The notes under the pieces were generated by a model that saw only the letters and a program-made list of their open reading frames with translations, searched no databases and had not been told where the DNA came from. Below are positions 39,147-47,282 of a stretch of 64,000 nucleotides of DNA, piece by piece; the stretch's first letter is position 1, and the number at the start of each line of letters is the position of its first letter. The DNA is taken from contig NZ_JAMZGM010000007.1 of NCBI RefSeq assembly GCF_024158605.1, positions 1 through 64,000 of the forward strand. Reading direction: 5' to 3'. Position numbers and translations under genes: made by a program. Source of the stretch: Sebaldella sp. S0638 (GTDB taxonomy: Bacteria > Fusobacteriota > Fusobacteriia > Fusobacteriales > Leptotrichiaceae).

Positions 39147-39305
39147 TTTTTGTTTTCAAATGTTTTAAAATGTTTTATTTTGTTCGTTATAATTATAACT
39201 CATTTTTTTATTTTGTCAATAGCATTTAAAAATTTTTTTTATTTTTAATTTTAATACTGAAAATAAAGACTTTTAAATGTTTTTACTTTTGTTTGTTTTT
39301 GTTCT
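39147..39305. promoter_or_regulatory. candidate DeoR-type operator repeats flanking the gat promoter
   Basis: On the plus strand, ATGTTTTAAAATGTTTTA then TTTTGTTC (about 39160-39185) and ATGTTTTTACTTTTGTTT then GTTTTTGTTC (about 39278-39305) are similar and lie either side of the promoter. DeoR-family proteins often bind such spaced repeats. Low-complexity composition weakens the case. Confidence 0.4.
39192..39219 (-). promoter_or_regulatory. galactitol operon promoter
   Basis: Minus strand TTGACA (39219-39214), 16-base spacer, TATAAT (39197-39192). The -10 lies inside the palindrome GTTATAATTATAAC (39186-39199). The promoter core shares 22 identical bases with the mtlD operon promoter. Confidence 0.85.
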
Positions 39306-39382
39306 TTTATCTGACTTATTTTTTTTATTTAAAAATTTTTGAAAAATTCATTCTTTAAATATACTGTTTTTTTATTATATTT

Positions 39383-39420
39383 CATGTTTATTTTATTCTT
39401 TAGATATGTTAATATTTATA
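39383..39420 (+). promoter_or_regulatory. promoter-region repeat, copy 1
   Basis: This stretch upstream of paralogue 1 recurs at 40560-40597 upstream of paralogue 2, with about 80 percent identity (shared ATGTTTATTTTAT and TAATATTTAT). The duplication therefore included the promoter. TAATAT is a plausible -10. Confidence 0.6.
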
Positions 39421-39467
39421 AGTTAATTTAAAAACTATATATAATACAAAAATTCAGGAGTATAACC

Positions 39468-40493
39468 ATGAAAAAAGTCAAAAATAATACAAAAGAATTT
39501 ACTTTTAAATCAAAAACCATATCTTCTTTTCCTGTTAGAATATTTTTTGCAGTATTCATAATTTTATGCTTTATTTTATTAATAGTTTCCATGTATAAAA
39601 ATCAAAAATTACTTTCGGTTAATTTTTTAATACTGCTTATTTTTACTGCTATGCCTGCATTTTGGTGTTTATACATCCCTTTTAGGTTTTTAGCGGCACC
39701 TTATAAAGTATTAGTAGCTGACAACAACATCTATTGTAAATTTTTCTTTAGAAAAACAATCTGCATAAATGTAGATAATGTAATATATGTGAAACCCTGT
39801 ACTTCCTATAGCTATTATAAAAAACACTATTACAGCAAAAAATATTTATTATGCCTGAAAAACAAAAAAAAATACAGAATAAACGGTTCTATATTTTCAA
39901 ATAACATTATACTCTACTCTTTTTTTATGAAAATCACTGCTTCTTATAATAAAAAAGTCATGGATTCTGTTACATGCAATATTAAAAACCTTGATAAAAA
40001 ATACCGGTTTTATTCGTGCAGATTTATACCGGTACTTATTTTTTCGTTGATTTCATTTTTGCTGTTTGTATGCTTCTTTATTCCAACGCTATTTTTATTA
40101 GGAATACCCGGTTTTTTCCTGTTTTCATTTTCACTGTTTATTCCTGTAAAAATGGATATTGATTTTAACAATAAATATATCTTCATAAGATCTCTGCTTG
40201 GTTTGGAGATAAACTCCATAAACTTTGATAATGTCTGTAAAATATCAGTCACTAATGAATTCAATGTTTCTCTTAATATAACAACTCGATCTGAAAAAAC
40301 GGTAATATCTTTATCGCCATATTATAAACAGGATAAATTAGAGATTTTCCAGCTGCTGCTATGCATTTTTAAGAAAAAATTTTCAATTTCACTTAATGGG
40401 TATGAGCCGCTTACACTAACTTCAGATGATTTCCCCAAAGTCATTTTTATTAACGCTGTGTCTTGGTTAGCATACCATCGGCATTATAATTAG
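39468..40493 (+). CDS. unknown membrane protein, paralogue 1 of 3
   Basis: 341 residues. Two similar halves: a hairpin of two membrane segments (FAVFIILCFILLIVSM, FLILLIFTAMPAFWCLYIP), then a beta-rich stretch (PYKVLVADNNIYCKFFFRKTICINVDNVIYVK, KKYLLCLKNKKKYRINGSIF). Then a second hairpin (VLIFSLISFLLFVCFFIP..) and a second beta-rich stretch (DIDFNNKYIFIRSLLGLEINSINFDNV). The layout recalls membrane proteins with bacterial PH-like domains (bPH2 type), but this is by pattern only. Ribosome site AGGAG. It has its own terminator. Function unknown. Confidence 0.75.
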   Translation: MKKVKNNTKEFTFKSKTISSFPVRIFFAVFIILCFILLIVSMYKNQKLLSVNFLILLIFTAMPAFWCLYIPFRFLAAPYKVLVADNNIYCKFFFRKTICINVDNVIYVKPCTSYSYYKKHYYSKKYLLCLKNKKKYRINGSIFSNNIILYSFFMKITASYNKKVMDSVTCNIKNLDKKYRFYSCRFIPVLIFSLISFLLFVCFFIPTLFLLGIPGFFLFSFSLFIPVKMDIDFNNKYIFIRSLLGLEINSINFDNVCKISVTNEFNVSLNITTRSEKTVISLSPYYKQDKLEIFQLLLCIFKKKFSISLNGYEPLTLTSDDFPKVIFINAVSWLAYHRHYN

Positions 40494-40530
40494 AATACTG
40501 TTTCATTTTTTTGGGAGCAGTATTTTTTTA
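40494..40530 (+). terminator. terminator after paralogue 1
   Basis: AATACTG and CAGTATT around a 17-base loop, followed by T7, directly after the stop. Confidence 0.75.
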
Positions 40531-40559
40531 TATTTAAACTTAAATATTATTTTGTAATA

Positions 40560-40597
40560 TATGTTTATTTTATCTTTTAAGTATGCTAATATTTATG
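40560..40597 (+). promoter_or_regulatory. promoter-region repeat, copy 2
   Basis: Second copy of the upstream region described at 39383. It falls where an over-long reading of paralogue 2 would begin, supporting the later start at 40633. Confidence 0.6.
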
Positions 40598-40632
40598 AAA
40601 TAAACGACAATAAACTTTTAAGGACGGTTAAC

Positions 40633-41655
40633 ATGACTAATCCTGATAAAAATGAAAACAGCAGTTTTAATTATGAATCAAAAATCGAGTCTTTATCTTT
40701 TTTAAAAGATCTGGCAGCTGTATTTGCTAAACCGGCGGCTATTATATATATTATATTAGTTCTGCTTTTTACTTTTGCAGAACAAGGTATAAACAAAACA
40801 GTAGTTTTAGCACCTCTGCTTATTTTTTCAGCAGTATTTTTTATTATATTTTTACTTTTTTTCATACTTTTTATATGGGAAGCCTTGTTTTCTCCCTATA
40901 AAATTTATGTAAGGAACAACTATATAACCTGTAAATTTTTTTACAGAAAAACTGTGTCTATAAATATTGATGATATTCTTTTTATAAAGCGTCACAAAGG
41001 TTACAGTAAAACCAGAGGAACTTATTACAAAAATAAATATACGCTATTACTGAAAAACGGTAAAAAATTCTTAATAAATTGTTTTATATTCAAAAACAGC
41101 AGTGACTTGAACTTTTTCTTTACTGACATTACCAGATTGTATAATAAAAAATATATAAAATACATACAGGATGAGAAAGATTCTTTTTCTGATATATATT
41201 CTGAAAACAAATACTGTTTTCACATATTGTATGACAGTATTATTATTCTTATAACTTTATGTCTGCTTTTTTCACTTATATTTTTTATTTTTAACAAAAT
41301 ATTTTTCCCGGCAATTATTGTATTTGCTATTCTTGCAGCGATACCGGCCGTACCTGTGAAAATCATCATGAATACCAGTGAAGGAACTGTTATATTAAAA
41401 TCAGTGTGCGGCATAAAAATCCATAGAATTTCTTACTATGATACAAAACAGATTATCATTGCCAATAATCTCGATATATCTGTTACTGCAATATTTATTG
41501 AAAAAAAGAAAAAGAAGAAAACTTTCTCATTATCTTTTTATAAATCACAGGATAGAGATAAAATTTTCAAAATATTACATATAATTTTTAAAAATGAAGT
41601 ATCATTCAATCTGAATGGTAACGAGGTATTGATCGCAGATAAAATCATAAAATAA
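40633..41655 (+). CDS. unknown membrane protein, paralogue 2 of 3
   Basis: 340 residues from the ATG at 40633 (AAGGACGG five bases before). An in-frame ATG at 40561 lies in the duplicated promoter region. Same two-half build as its neighbours: hairpin IIYIILVLLFTFAEQG..LAPLLIFSAVFFIIFLLFFILFIW, then PYKIYVRNNYITCKFFYRKTVSINIDDILFIKRHKGYSKTRGTYYKNKYTLLLKNGKKF, second hairpin LITLCLLFSLIFFIF..AIIVFAILAAIPAVP, then VILKSVCGIKIHRISYYDTKQIIIANNLDIS. Role unknown. Confidence 0.75.
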   Translation: MTNPDKNENSSFNYESKIESLSFLKDLAAVFAKPAAIIYIILVLLFTFAEQGINKTVVLAPLLIFSAVFFIIFLLFFILFIWEALFSPYKIYVRNNYITCKFFYRKTVSINIDDILFIKRHKGYSKTRGTYYKNKYTLLLKNGKKFLINCFIFKNSSDLNFFFTDITRLYNKKYIKYIQDEKDSFSDIYSENKYCFHILYDSIIILITLCLLFSLIFFIFNKIFFPAIIVFAILAAIPAVPVKIIMNTSEGTVILKSVCGIKIHRISYYDTKQIIIANNLDISVTAIFIEKKKKKKTFSLSFYKSQDRDKIFKILHIIFKNEVSFNLNGNEVLIADKIIK

Positions 41656-41735
41656 ATTTAAAAACAAACATTATCAAACATAAAAGACAGGTATTATTTT
41701 CACTATGTCAGAAATATTCAGAAGGGAACAGTATT

Positions 41736-42707
41736 ATGAAGAGAAAAATAAAAACATTTGATTATAATTTCAAGAGAGATAATTTTTTTTCATTTTTAAA
41801 AGGTATAATAAAAATTTTATTTATCATATATATTATATTTTTTATAATTTTTTTATTTCTGGAAAAAGGGCTGACGGAACTTTCGCTTATAATCCCGCTT
41901 ATTCCAGTTTCAGGGCTTTTTCTGATAAATATTCTTCTTATGATTTATCACCTTATATTTTCCCCGCTGGAAATTAGTTTCACAAAGGAAACTGTCAGCT
42001 GGAAAACTAACAGCAGAAAACGTATCCTGATAAATCTTTCAGATATTCAATATGTGCGAAACGGGCTTAGCCACAGTAAATTTAACGGCACTTACTATAA
42101 TGACAGATACACTTTATTTCTAAAAGATGGAAAAAAATATACTCTAGACTGCTTTATGTTTAGAAATAGATATATTATTGACAAGATACTCATAGATACA
42201 ACAGCGGATTATAACGAAAATTCTGTGAAATATCTCCAAAAGAATATAGGTACTTTCCTTAAAACATATAATGAAGATAAGTATATTTTTTATGTTGATA
42301 AATACAGACTAAAATTATTTTCGGGAGTAATCTGCCTTATTTTATTTATATCTTTATTAATTTATAAAATATTTTTTATTGGAATGATTTTTGCTGTTAT
42401 ATCTGCTCTTTTACTGGCATTACCGATTAAAATAATCCTTGATCTAAAAAATAGAAATGTAGTATTTCAGAATATTTTTGGTTTTAAAACAGCGGATATT
42501 TATTCTTCTGAAACTAAAAAACTTATAATCAACAATAAATTCAACATCAGTATTTCCATAAACTCCAATAATCCCAAACAAAAATATAAAAGTTTTTCTC
42601 TTAGTTCATATAATGCTTCTGACAGAAAAAGAATCTTTGAAATATTATCTTTGATTTTTGAAAATAAGACAGATTTTAATCTGGATGGAAAAGAGCTGCT
42701 ATTTTAG
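41736..42707 (+). CDS. unknown membrane protein, paralogue 3 of 3
   Basis: 323 residues, AGAAGGGAAC ribosome site. Same architecture (hairpin IIKILFIIYIIFFIIFLFLEKG..PLIPVSGLFLINILLMIYH, beta-rich EISFTKETVSWKTNSRKRILINLSDIQYVRNGLSHSKFNGTYYNDRYTLFLKDGKKY, hairpin FSGVICLILFISLLIY..GMIFAVISALLLALP, then NVVFQNIFGFKTADIYSSETKKLIINNKFNISISI). All three share GTYY.(D/N)(R/K)YTL.LK(N/D)GKK in the middle loop or a close form. Downstream is a terminator near 42735-42770. Confidence 0.75.
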   Translation: MKRKIKTFDYNFKRDNFFSFLKGIIKILFIIYIIFFIIFLFLEKGLTELSLIIPLIPVSGLFLINILLMIYHLIFSPLEISFTKETVSWKTNSRKRILINLSDIQYVRNGLSHSKFNGTYYNDRYTLFLKDGKKYTLDCFMFRNRYIIDKILIDTTADYNENSVKYLQKNIGTFLKTYNEDKYIFYVDKYRLKLFSGVICLILFISLLIYKIFFIGMIFAVISALLLALPIKIILDLKNRNVVFQNIFGFKTADIYSSETKKLIINNKFNISISINSNNPKQKYKSFSLSSYNASDRKRIFEILSLIFENKTDFNLDGKELLF

Positions 42708-42731
42708 ACATTTTAATCTCCAAACAAACAA

Positions 42732-42772
42732 AGAAGACTGTATTAATTAAAAAACAGCCTTCTTATTTTCAT
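42732..42772 (+). terminator. terminator after paralogue 3
   Basis: AAGAAGACTGT and ACAGCCTTCTT pair with one mismatch around a short AT loop. Confidence 0.65.
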
Positions 42773-42786
42773 TACCTAATTAATTT

Positions 42787-42918
42787 TTAGTGACAATGTC
42801 TTTCCCCTGTGTTTCTGTCCACATGACAGCCGTTTTTATCAGTTCTCCCGCCGTGTGCCATAGATACAGAAGAGATTGCCGCTAACAACAGTATTGTTAA
42901 TACAAAAAGTTTTTTCAC
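42787..42918 (-). CDS. tiny exported YHYH-type peptide
   Basis: 43 residues from a GTG at 42918 with TAAGGAGG just upstream. Signal peptide MKKLFVLTILLLAAISSVSMA followed by HGGRTDKNGCHVDRNTGERHCH. The core GGRTD..GCH.(D/N)..TG..HCH is the conserved motif of YHYH-domain proteins and nuclease tails, possibly metal-binding through its Cys and His residues. The whole mature peptide is this one motif. Too short for most gene finders. It sits between the paralogue cluster and the DKNYY gene. Confidence 0.85.
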   Translation of the reverse strand: MKKLFVLTILLLAAISSVSMAHGGRTDKNGCHVDRNTGERHCH

Positions 42919-43010
42919 AACTAACCTCCTTATGCTTGTTTTATCTATAAAAAATGTAACAAACACTGCACGAAAAGATGCACCCGCTTATTGTATCCCT
43001 TTTATTTTAC

Positions 43011-44408
43011 TTATTTAGCTTTCAGCGATTCCAGCCTTTTCTCTTCCGCTTCACCTGCGATTATATATTCTTTCAGATTCCCGTATTCCTGCGGACTTAT
43101 TTTTTTGCTGACTGTAGTAAAATGTTTATCAAAAGGATTTCGCTTATATATATTATTTTTATCTATAAAAGTCCCGTAACCTTCCATCTCTGCTATTTTA
43201 TCCAGATAATCATTTCCCTTCACAAAAGCGTAAGTTTCCACATCTACACCTTTTATTTCAGAATATTCTGTTCCAAATCTGTCTATTACTGCAATTTTAT
43301 TTTTTGATTTTAATATAATCATATCATTATCAATATATACCAGACTATTTTTTACAGGTACTATATCTGTCTTCTTCAAATAAAGCCAGTCATTAACGTA
43401 AAAATTATTTTTATCCTTAAAAATTTTCAGACTGACCACAACTGCGTAAAGTTCAAAGCTCTTTGGGTCTATACCATATTTTTCTTTTAGGTTTTCAATT
43501 TTATCGCCCAGAGAATATACATTGCTGTCATCTTTTACTATTATCTGACCCGCAGATTCCAGTGTAAACAGTGTTGAATTTTTCTTATTAATATTCAGTT
43601 TCTCAATTCCCGCATAATAATAATTTTTATCCTCGTATAATCCTGCACCCACAGCCTTAAATGTTTCCGGGTCTATTCCCTGTATTTTTTCGTCCCTTAC
43701 ATAAACACCGTTTTTATCTTTTACCATAGCATAAACATAGCCATTCCAGCATGTATTCCCGTCAAAAAATTCTTCCATCACTTTAAAAGTATTCATATCA
43801 TAACCGGTTTTTTCTTTCCCGTAGAAGACACTGCCGCTGCTCAAAAGATAATGTCCGTTCAGAGTGTATCCCGCAGGATCCGCACCTGTTAATTTCTCCG
43901 ATTTATAGTAAACAGCATTTTTATCCGCAGTATAATCATTTCCTATTGTTTTAAATGATACACTGTCAGCATAATCCAGTTTTTCCCCCATAAAATATAC
44001 GTTTTTATTATCTTTTCCATATCCTTCCACTTTATCCAAAATGGTAAAAGAAGCTGAATCTGCACCTGTAATAATGTTCCCCAGATAATAAACATTCTTT
44101 TTATCTTTAGAATAACCCGTCGAACCAATCAATGTGCTGACTCCGCCTAAAAACCGAAATGTAGCAGGATCAGAATCCTTTATTATCCCGCCTTGATAAT
44201 AGACATTTTTGTTATCTTTTCCAAAATAAGGATTGATAATAACGAATTTATCCGCATTTGCCTTTTCAAGCTTTACTAAGCCTTCTTTATAACCCGAAAT
44301 CCCGTAATATACTTCTTTTCCCTCAGTTACATATGTGTAAAATGCCGGACTGCATCCAAGTCCCATACAATAAAACGCTAAAAATAAAATAAAAATAATT
44401 TTTTTCAT
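43011..44408 (-). CDS. exported DKNYY-repeat protein
   Basis: 465 residues. Signal peptide (IIFILFLAFYCMGLGCS) with a cysteine that might be a lipid anchor, though the lipobox is imperfect. The rest is about ten repeats of 30-45 residues, each with a YxKDxxNVYY-like core (GKDNKNVYYQGG, SKDKKNVYYLGN, GKDNKNVYFMGE, TADKNAVYYKSE, VKDKNGVYVRDE, YEDKNYYYAG) followed by (D/A)PxSF. This is the DKNYY family, exported proteins of unknown function that likely fold as repeats with bound metal or ligand. Monocistronic. Confidence 0.88.
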   Translation of the reverse strand: MKKIIFILFLAFYCMGLGCSPAFYTYVTEGKEVYYGISGYKEGLVKLEKANADKFVIINPYFGKDNKNVYYQGGIIKDSDPATFRFLGGVSTLIGSTGYSKDKKNVYYLGNIITGADSASFTILDKVEGYGKDNKNVYFMGEKLDYADSVSFKTIGNDYTADKNAVYYKSEKLTGADPAGYTLNGHYLLSSGSVFYGKEKTGYDMNTFKVMEEFFDGNTCWNGYVYAMVKDKNGVYVRDEKIQGIDPETFKAVGAGLYEDKNYYYAGIEKLNINKKNSTLFTLESAGQIIVKDDSNVYSLGDKIENLKEKYGIDPKSFELYAVVVSLKIFKDKNNFYVNDWLYLKKTDIVPVKNSLVYIDNDMIILKSKNKIAVIDRFGTEYSEIKGVDVETYAFVKGNDYLDKIAEMEGYGTFIDKNNIYKRNPFDKHFTTVSKKISPQEYGNLKEYIIAGEAEEKRLESLKAK

Positions 44409-44537
44409 ATCAATTTCTCCTTTGCCGATTATTCAATATAACTTAAATCATAATATTTAAATATATTTTTTTCAAATATTTATTATCTGTATTATATCTT
44501 TTTTATATTATTTATTCAATAAATATTAAAAATAAAG

Positions 44538-44573
44538 CAGACTGCATAATTTTCAGCAGCCTGCCTTTTATAA
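44538..44573 (-). terminator. terminator of the mannose-family PTS operon
   Basis: GCAGGCTGC and GCAGTCTGC form a stem with one mismatch on the minus strand, followed by a T-rich stretch, 19 bases after the IIA gene. Confidence 0.7.
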
Positions 44574-44591
44574 AATGAATTTTTATGATAT

Positions 44592-45029
44592 TTATATTCC
44601 GCCGTCCTCAGATTCTACAGTAATATCTTCCTCGTATGGTATAAAAATAAATTCTTTTACCTCTTCCCTCCCCACTTCCAGTGCATATTCAGCAAGCTCA
44701 TGCAGGTTCATACCGTCTCTATCGCTTAAAACACCAAGAAGCATAGGAAGATTTGTCCCTGAAATAACTCTCATTTCAGCTTCTTCTATACTCAGTCTCG
44801 AAGCCACCTGAAAAGGCGTTCCTCCTGCTATGTCAGTAAAACATAGCAATCCGTCACATTCTTTTAGCTCGTGTATCGCTATCTTTATATTGTTTTCCAG
44901 AATATCTGTAGAATCTTCTTCGCCAAAATTAACTATTTTCAGGTTTTCAGGCGAACCAAAAACCAGTTTAATTGCACTCATCATACCTAAAGCAAAATTC
45001 GCATGCCCGGTTATTATTATCCCTACCAT
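44592..45029 (-). CDS. PTS mannose-family component IIA
   Basis: 145 residues from the ATG at 45029. The ATG three codons earlier touches the GGAG site. Phosphohistidine His9 in GIIITGHANFALG. Other family marks: LLCFTDIAGGTPFQVASRL and GTNLPMLLGVL. Cytosolic phosphocarrier serving the single IIB of this locus. Last gene of the operon B-C-D-A. Confidence 0.92.
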   Translation of the reverse strand: MVGIIITGHANFALGMMSAIKLVFGSPENLKIVNFGEEDSTDILENNIKIAIHELKECDGLLCFTDIAGGTPFQVASRLSIEEAEMRVISGTNLPMLLGVLSDRDGMNLHELAEYALEVGREEVKEFIFIPYEEDITVESEDGGI

Positions 45030-45042
45030 TCTACTCATCTCC

Positions 45043-45846
45043 TTACAAGATTTTTAATGCCGACAATATTATTGCCGCAATAAAAGTAAGTAAAATCAGT
45101 ACTGTCGGACTTACTTTTCTTGTTCTTAAAATAGCATACATAAGCATAGTATAAGCAAACGGCAAAATATTCGGGAATATTTTATCAAACAAGTCTGTTT
45201 GTAAAGATACTGTTTTTTCCGCATTTACCACTATCTGCGAAACTACTTCTATATGTACATATGAAGCTATAAGCCCTCCTATAACTGTCGTCCCCAGTAT
45301 TGTTGCTGCTTTCGCTACTATTTCCGAGTTTTCTTTTATTTTTTCTATTGCTCTTATACCTAAATTATATCCAAAATGTGTCCATGCAACCCGAAGAAGA
45401 AATATCACAAAATAAACAAGAAAGAATATAATCGGTCCGAGAACACTTCCTTCTTCTGCAAACGATGCAGAAATCCCAGCTACTATAGGAAGTATTGTAA
45501 ACCAGAATATTGCATCTCCTATTCCGGCTAACGGGCCGAACAATGCTACTTTTAACCCTTTTATCAGATTTCTGTCTTCTCCGCTTTCTTCAAGTGACAT
45601 CAACAGTCCCATCAAAAATCCCACGAGATTTGGGTGTGTATTTATAAATTCCAGATTATCTTTCATTGAATTAGAGATAGCCTGTTTATCTCCTTTATGT
45701 ATCTTTTCTATCGTAGGGAGCATTGAACACGTCCATCCCCCGGCCTGCATTCTTTCATAGTTAAATGATGCCTGTAAAAAAGATGATCTAAGTCCTAAAA
45801 GAGTTATATCCCTTTTTGTAAGGACTTTTTTATTAGATTCCTTCAT
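45043..45846 (-). CDS. PTS mannose-family component IID (copy 1)
   Basis: 267 residues from the ATG at 45846, nine bases after GGAG. It overlaps the IIC gene end by 14 bases, so translation is coupled. Family marks: SFNYERMQAGGWTCSMLP, MEFINTHPNLVGFLMGL-like region, GPLAGIGDAIFWFT. Mostly membrane-associated with hydrophobic C-terminal segments. Forms the translocator with IIC. Confidence 0.92.
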   Translation of the reverse strand: MKESNKKVLTKRDITLLGLRSSFLQASFNYERMQAGGWTCSMLPTIEKIHKGDKQAISNSMKDNLEFINTHPNLVGFLMGLLMSLEESGEDRNLIKGLKVALFGPLAGIGDAIFWFTILPIVAGISASFAEEGSVLGPIIFFLVYFVIFLLRVAWTHFGYNLGIRAIEKIKENSEIVAKAATILGTTVIGGLIASYVHIEVVSQIVVNAEKTVSLQTDLFDKIFPNILPFAYTMLMYAILRTRKVSPTVLILLTFIAAIILSALKIL

Positions 45847-46627
45847 TGTCATCATCTCCTTTTCCTTTGGCATTCATTGCAACTTCTTCAATTTTTTTCT
45901 GATTAAAGTATTCATATATTGCAAATGCTGTCCCCAGCAAAGCTATTGGAAGAAGATTTGAGAACTTTAAGAAAGATGCCACTACGAATCCTATGATTAA
46001 ATATGGTACATACTGTTTCTGAAGCATTACCCTTAATAAAAGACCGAATCCCACTGCCGGGAGTATTCCTCCTGCTACTTCAAATCCGTGAGTCAGCCAT
46101 CCAGGCATACTGTTTACCAGATTCTGCACAGCTTCCTGCGCCACATATGAAGATACGAAAACTACTACTGCATAGGATAAACCTACTATTAATGTTGTAA
46201 CTAAGTTTAGAAAATAAAATTTCTTTATTTCTACATCTTCAGCGTATTTATCTGCTTTTTTCATAAAAAAAGAAAATATAGAGTAATAAAATAAGATAAT
46301 ATACTGCATTAAAAAGCTAAACGGAAGTGCTAATCCAATGGCTATTTTTGCGTCTACTTTTGCAGTATACGCTATAACCGTAGTCATTACCCCTGCCAAA
46401 ACCGGGTTAGGCGGCTGTGTTCCTCCCGCCGGAGTCAGACCGGCAAAGGCAAGTTCTGTCAAAGCACCTGTGAGTAATCCAAGCCTTAAATCCCCCAAGA
46501 TGAGTCCCGTGAGGGTACTTACTATTAATGGTCTAAAAATAAATAAAGCCTCGAGCCAAAAATCAATACCAACAATAAAAGCCATAACCGCTAAGCATAT
46601 CCCTTGAAATAAACTTATTTCTAGCAT
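45833..46627 (-). CDS. PTS mannose-family component IIC (copy 1)
   Basis: 264 residues from the ATG at 46627 (AGAGGTGG five bases before). The GTG at 46636 is inside that site. Membrane protein with motifs GTQPPNPVLAGVMTTVIAY and GLILGDLRLGLLTGALTELAFAGL. Begins 12 bases after IIB. Substrate choice in this family lies in IIC and IID, and could be an amino sugar given nagA across the promoter region (inference). Confidence 0.92.
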   Translation of the reverse strand: MLEISLFQGICLAVMAFIVGIDFWLEALFIFRPLIVSTLTGLILGDLRLGLLTGALTELAFAGLTPAGGTQPPNPVLAGVMTTVIAYTAKVDAKIAIGLALPFSFLMQYIILFYYSIFSFFMKKADKYAEDVEIKKFYFLNLVTTLIVGLSYAVVVFVSSYVAQEAVQNLVNSMPGWLTHGFEVAGGILPAVGFGLLLRVMLQKQYVPYLIIGFVVASFLKFSNLLPIALLGTAFAIYEYFNQKKIEEVAMNAKGKGDDDNEGI

Positions 46628-46639
46628 ATTATCCACCTC

Positions 46640-47107
46640 TTACATTTTTAATTTTTTGTCTCCTGGTACATCCTGTATGTAAACATCTATTCCTTTAGAT
46701 TCAAGATATTTAATATCGTCCTTATCATTCTGGTCTACATATACCTTTTTGCTGATCTGCTCTTTTCCTTCGGAAAAATGCATATTCCCGATATTAACTT
46801 CTTTTATGGGAACACCTCCATCCACTAGTTTTTTCACCACTTCCGGAGTTTTGCACACTATGAATATTTTCTGATTTGGTGAAGCTTTATGAATAATGTC
46901 AATAGTATGTGCTACAGTAAAAAATCTAATTCCTACACCAGAAGATTTTGCTACTACTTCCATTAATTGCTTTTCCACATCGCTGTTAGCTGCTACGTCA
47001 TCTACCACTACAATCAGATTTGCGCCCAGTGATTTTACCCATGTTACTCCGACCTGTCCGTGGACCAGACGATTGTCTACTCTTGTTAATAAAATATTAG
47101 GTCCCAC
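46640..47107 (-). CDS. PTS mannose-family component IIB
   Basis: 155 residues from a GTG at 47107, with AAGGAGGAGA upstream. A longer reading to 47182 lacks a ribosome site. Phosphohistidine His16 in LLTRVDNRLVHGQVG. Passes phosphate from IIA to the sugar. It is the only IIB in the locus, so it must serve both IIC/IID pairs unless another is encoded elsewhere. Confidence 0.92.
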   Translation of the reverse strand: MGPNILLTRVDNRLVHGQVGVTWVKSLGANLIVVVDDVAANSDVEKQLMEVVAKSSGVGIRFFTVAHTIDIIHKASPNQKIFIVCKTPEVVKKLVDGGVPIKEVNIGNMHFSEGKEQISKKVYVDQNDKDDIKYLESKGIDVYIQDVPGDKKLKM

Positions 47108-47211
47108 TTGTCTCTCCTCCTTAAATCTTTGATCTATAAAAACCAGCTTCGGATATCTTTGTGCTCCTTTCAAAAAATTCACTGAATTTTATCATAAGCT
47201 GAAATTCTTAG

Positions 47212-47245
47212 GATTTGCCGGTTTTTATTACACAACCGGCAAATC
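47212..47245. repeat. perfect 12-bp inverted repeat between the two PTS gene groups
   Basis: GATTTGCCGGTT (47212-47223) and AACCGGCAAATC (47234-47245), 10-base loop. No T-run follows on the minus strand, unlike the adjacent terminator. It may be an operator, an attenuator half or an mRNA end-stabiliser. Confidence 0.85.
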
Positions 47246-47247
47246 TT

Positions 47248-47273
47248 AAAAAGCTACTTTGTATAAAGTAGCT
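47248..47273 (-). terminator. terminator after IID copy 2
   Basis: AGCTACTTT and AAAGTAGCT pair perfectly around four bases, preceded by A-run and followed by T5 on the minus strand, right after the stop. Read-through may supply the downstream IIB-IIC-IID-IIA genes. Confidence 0.8.
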
Positions 47274-47282
47274 GTTTTTTAT

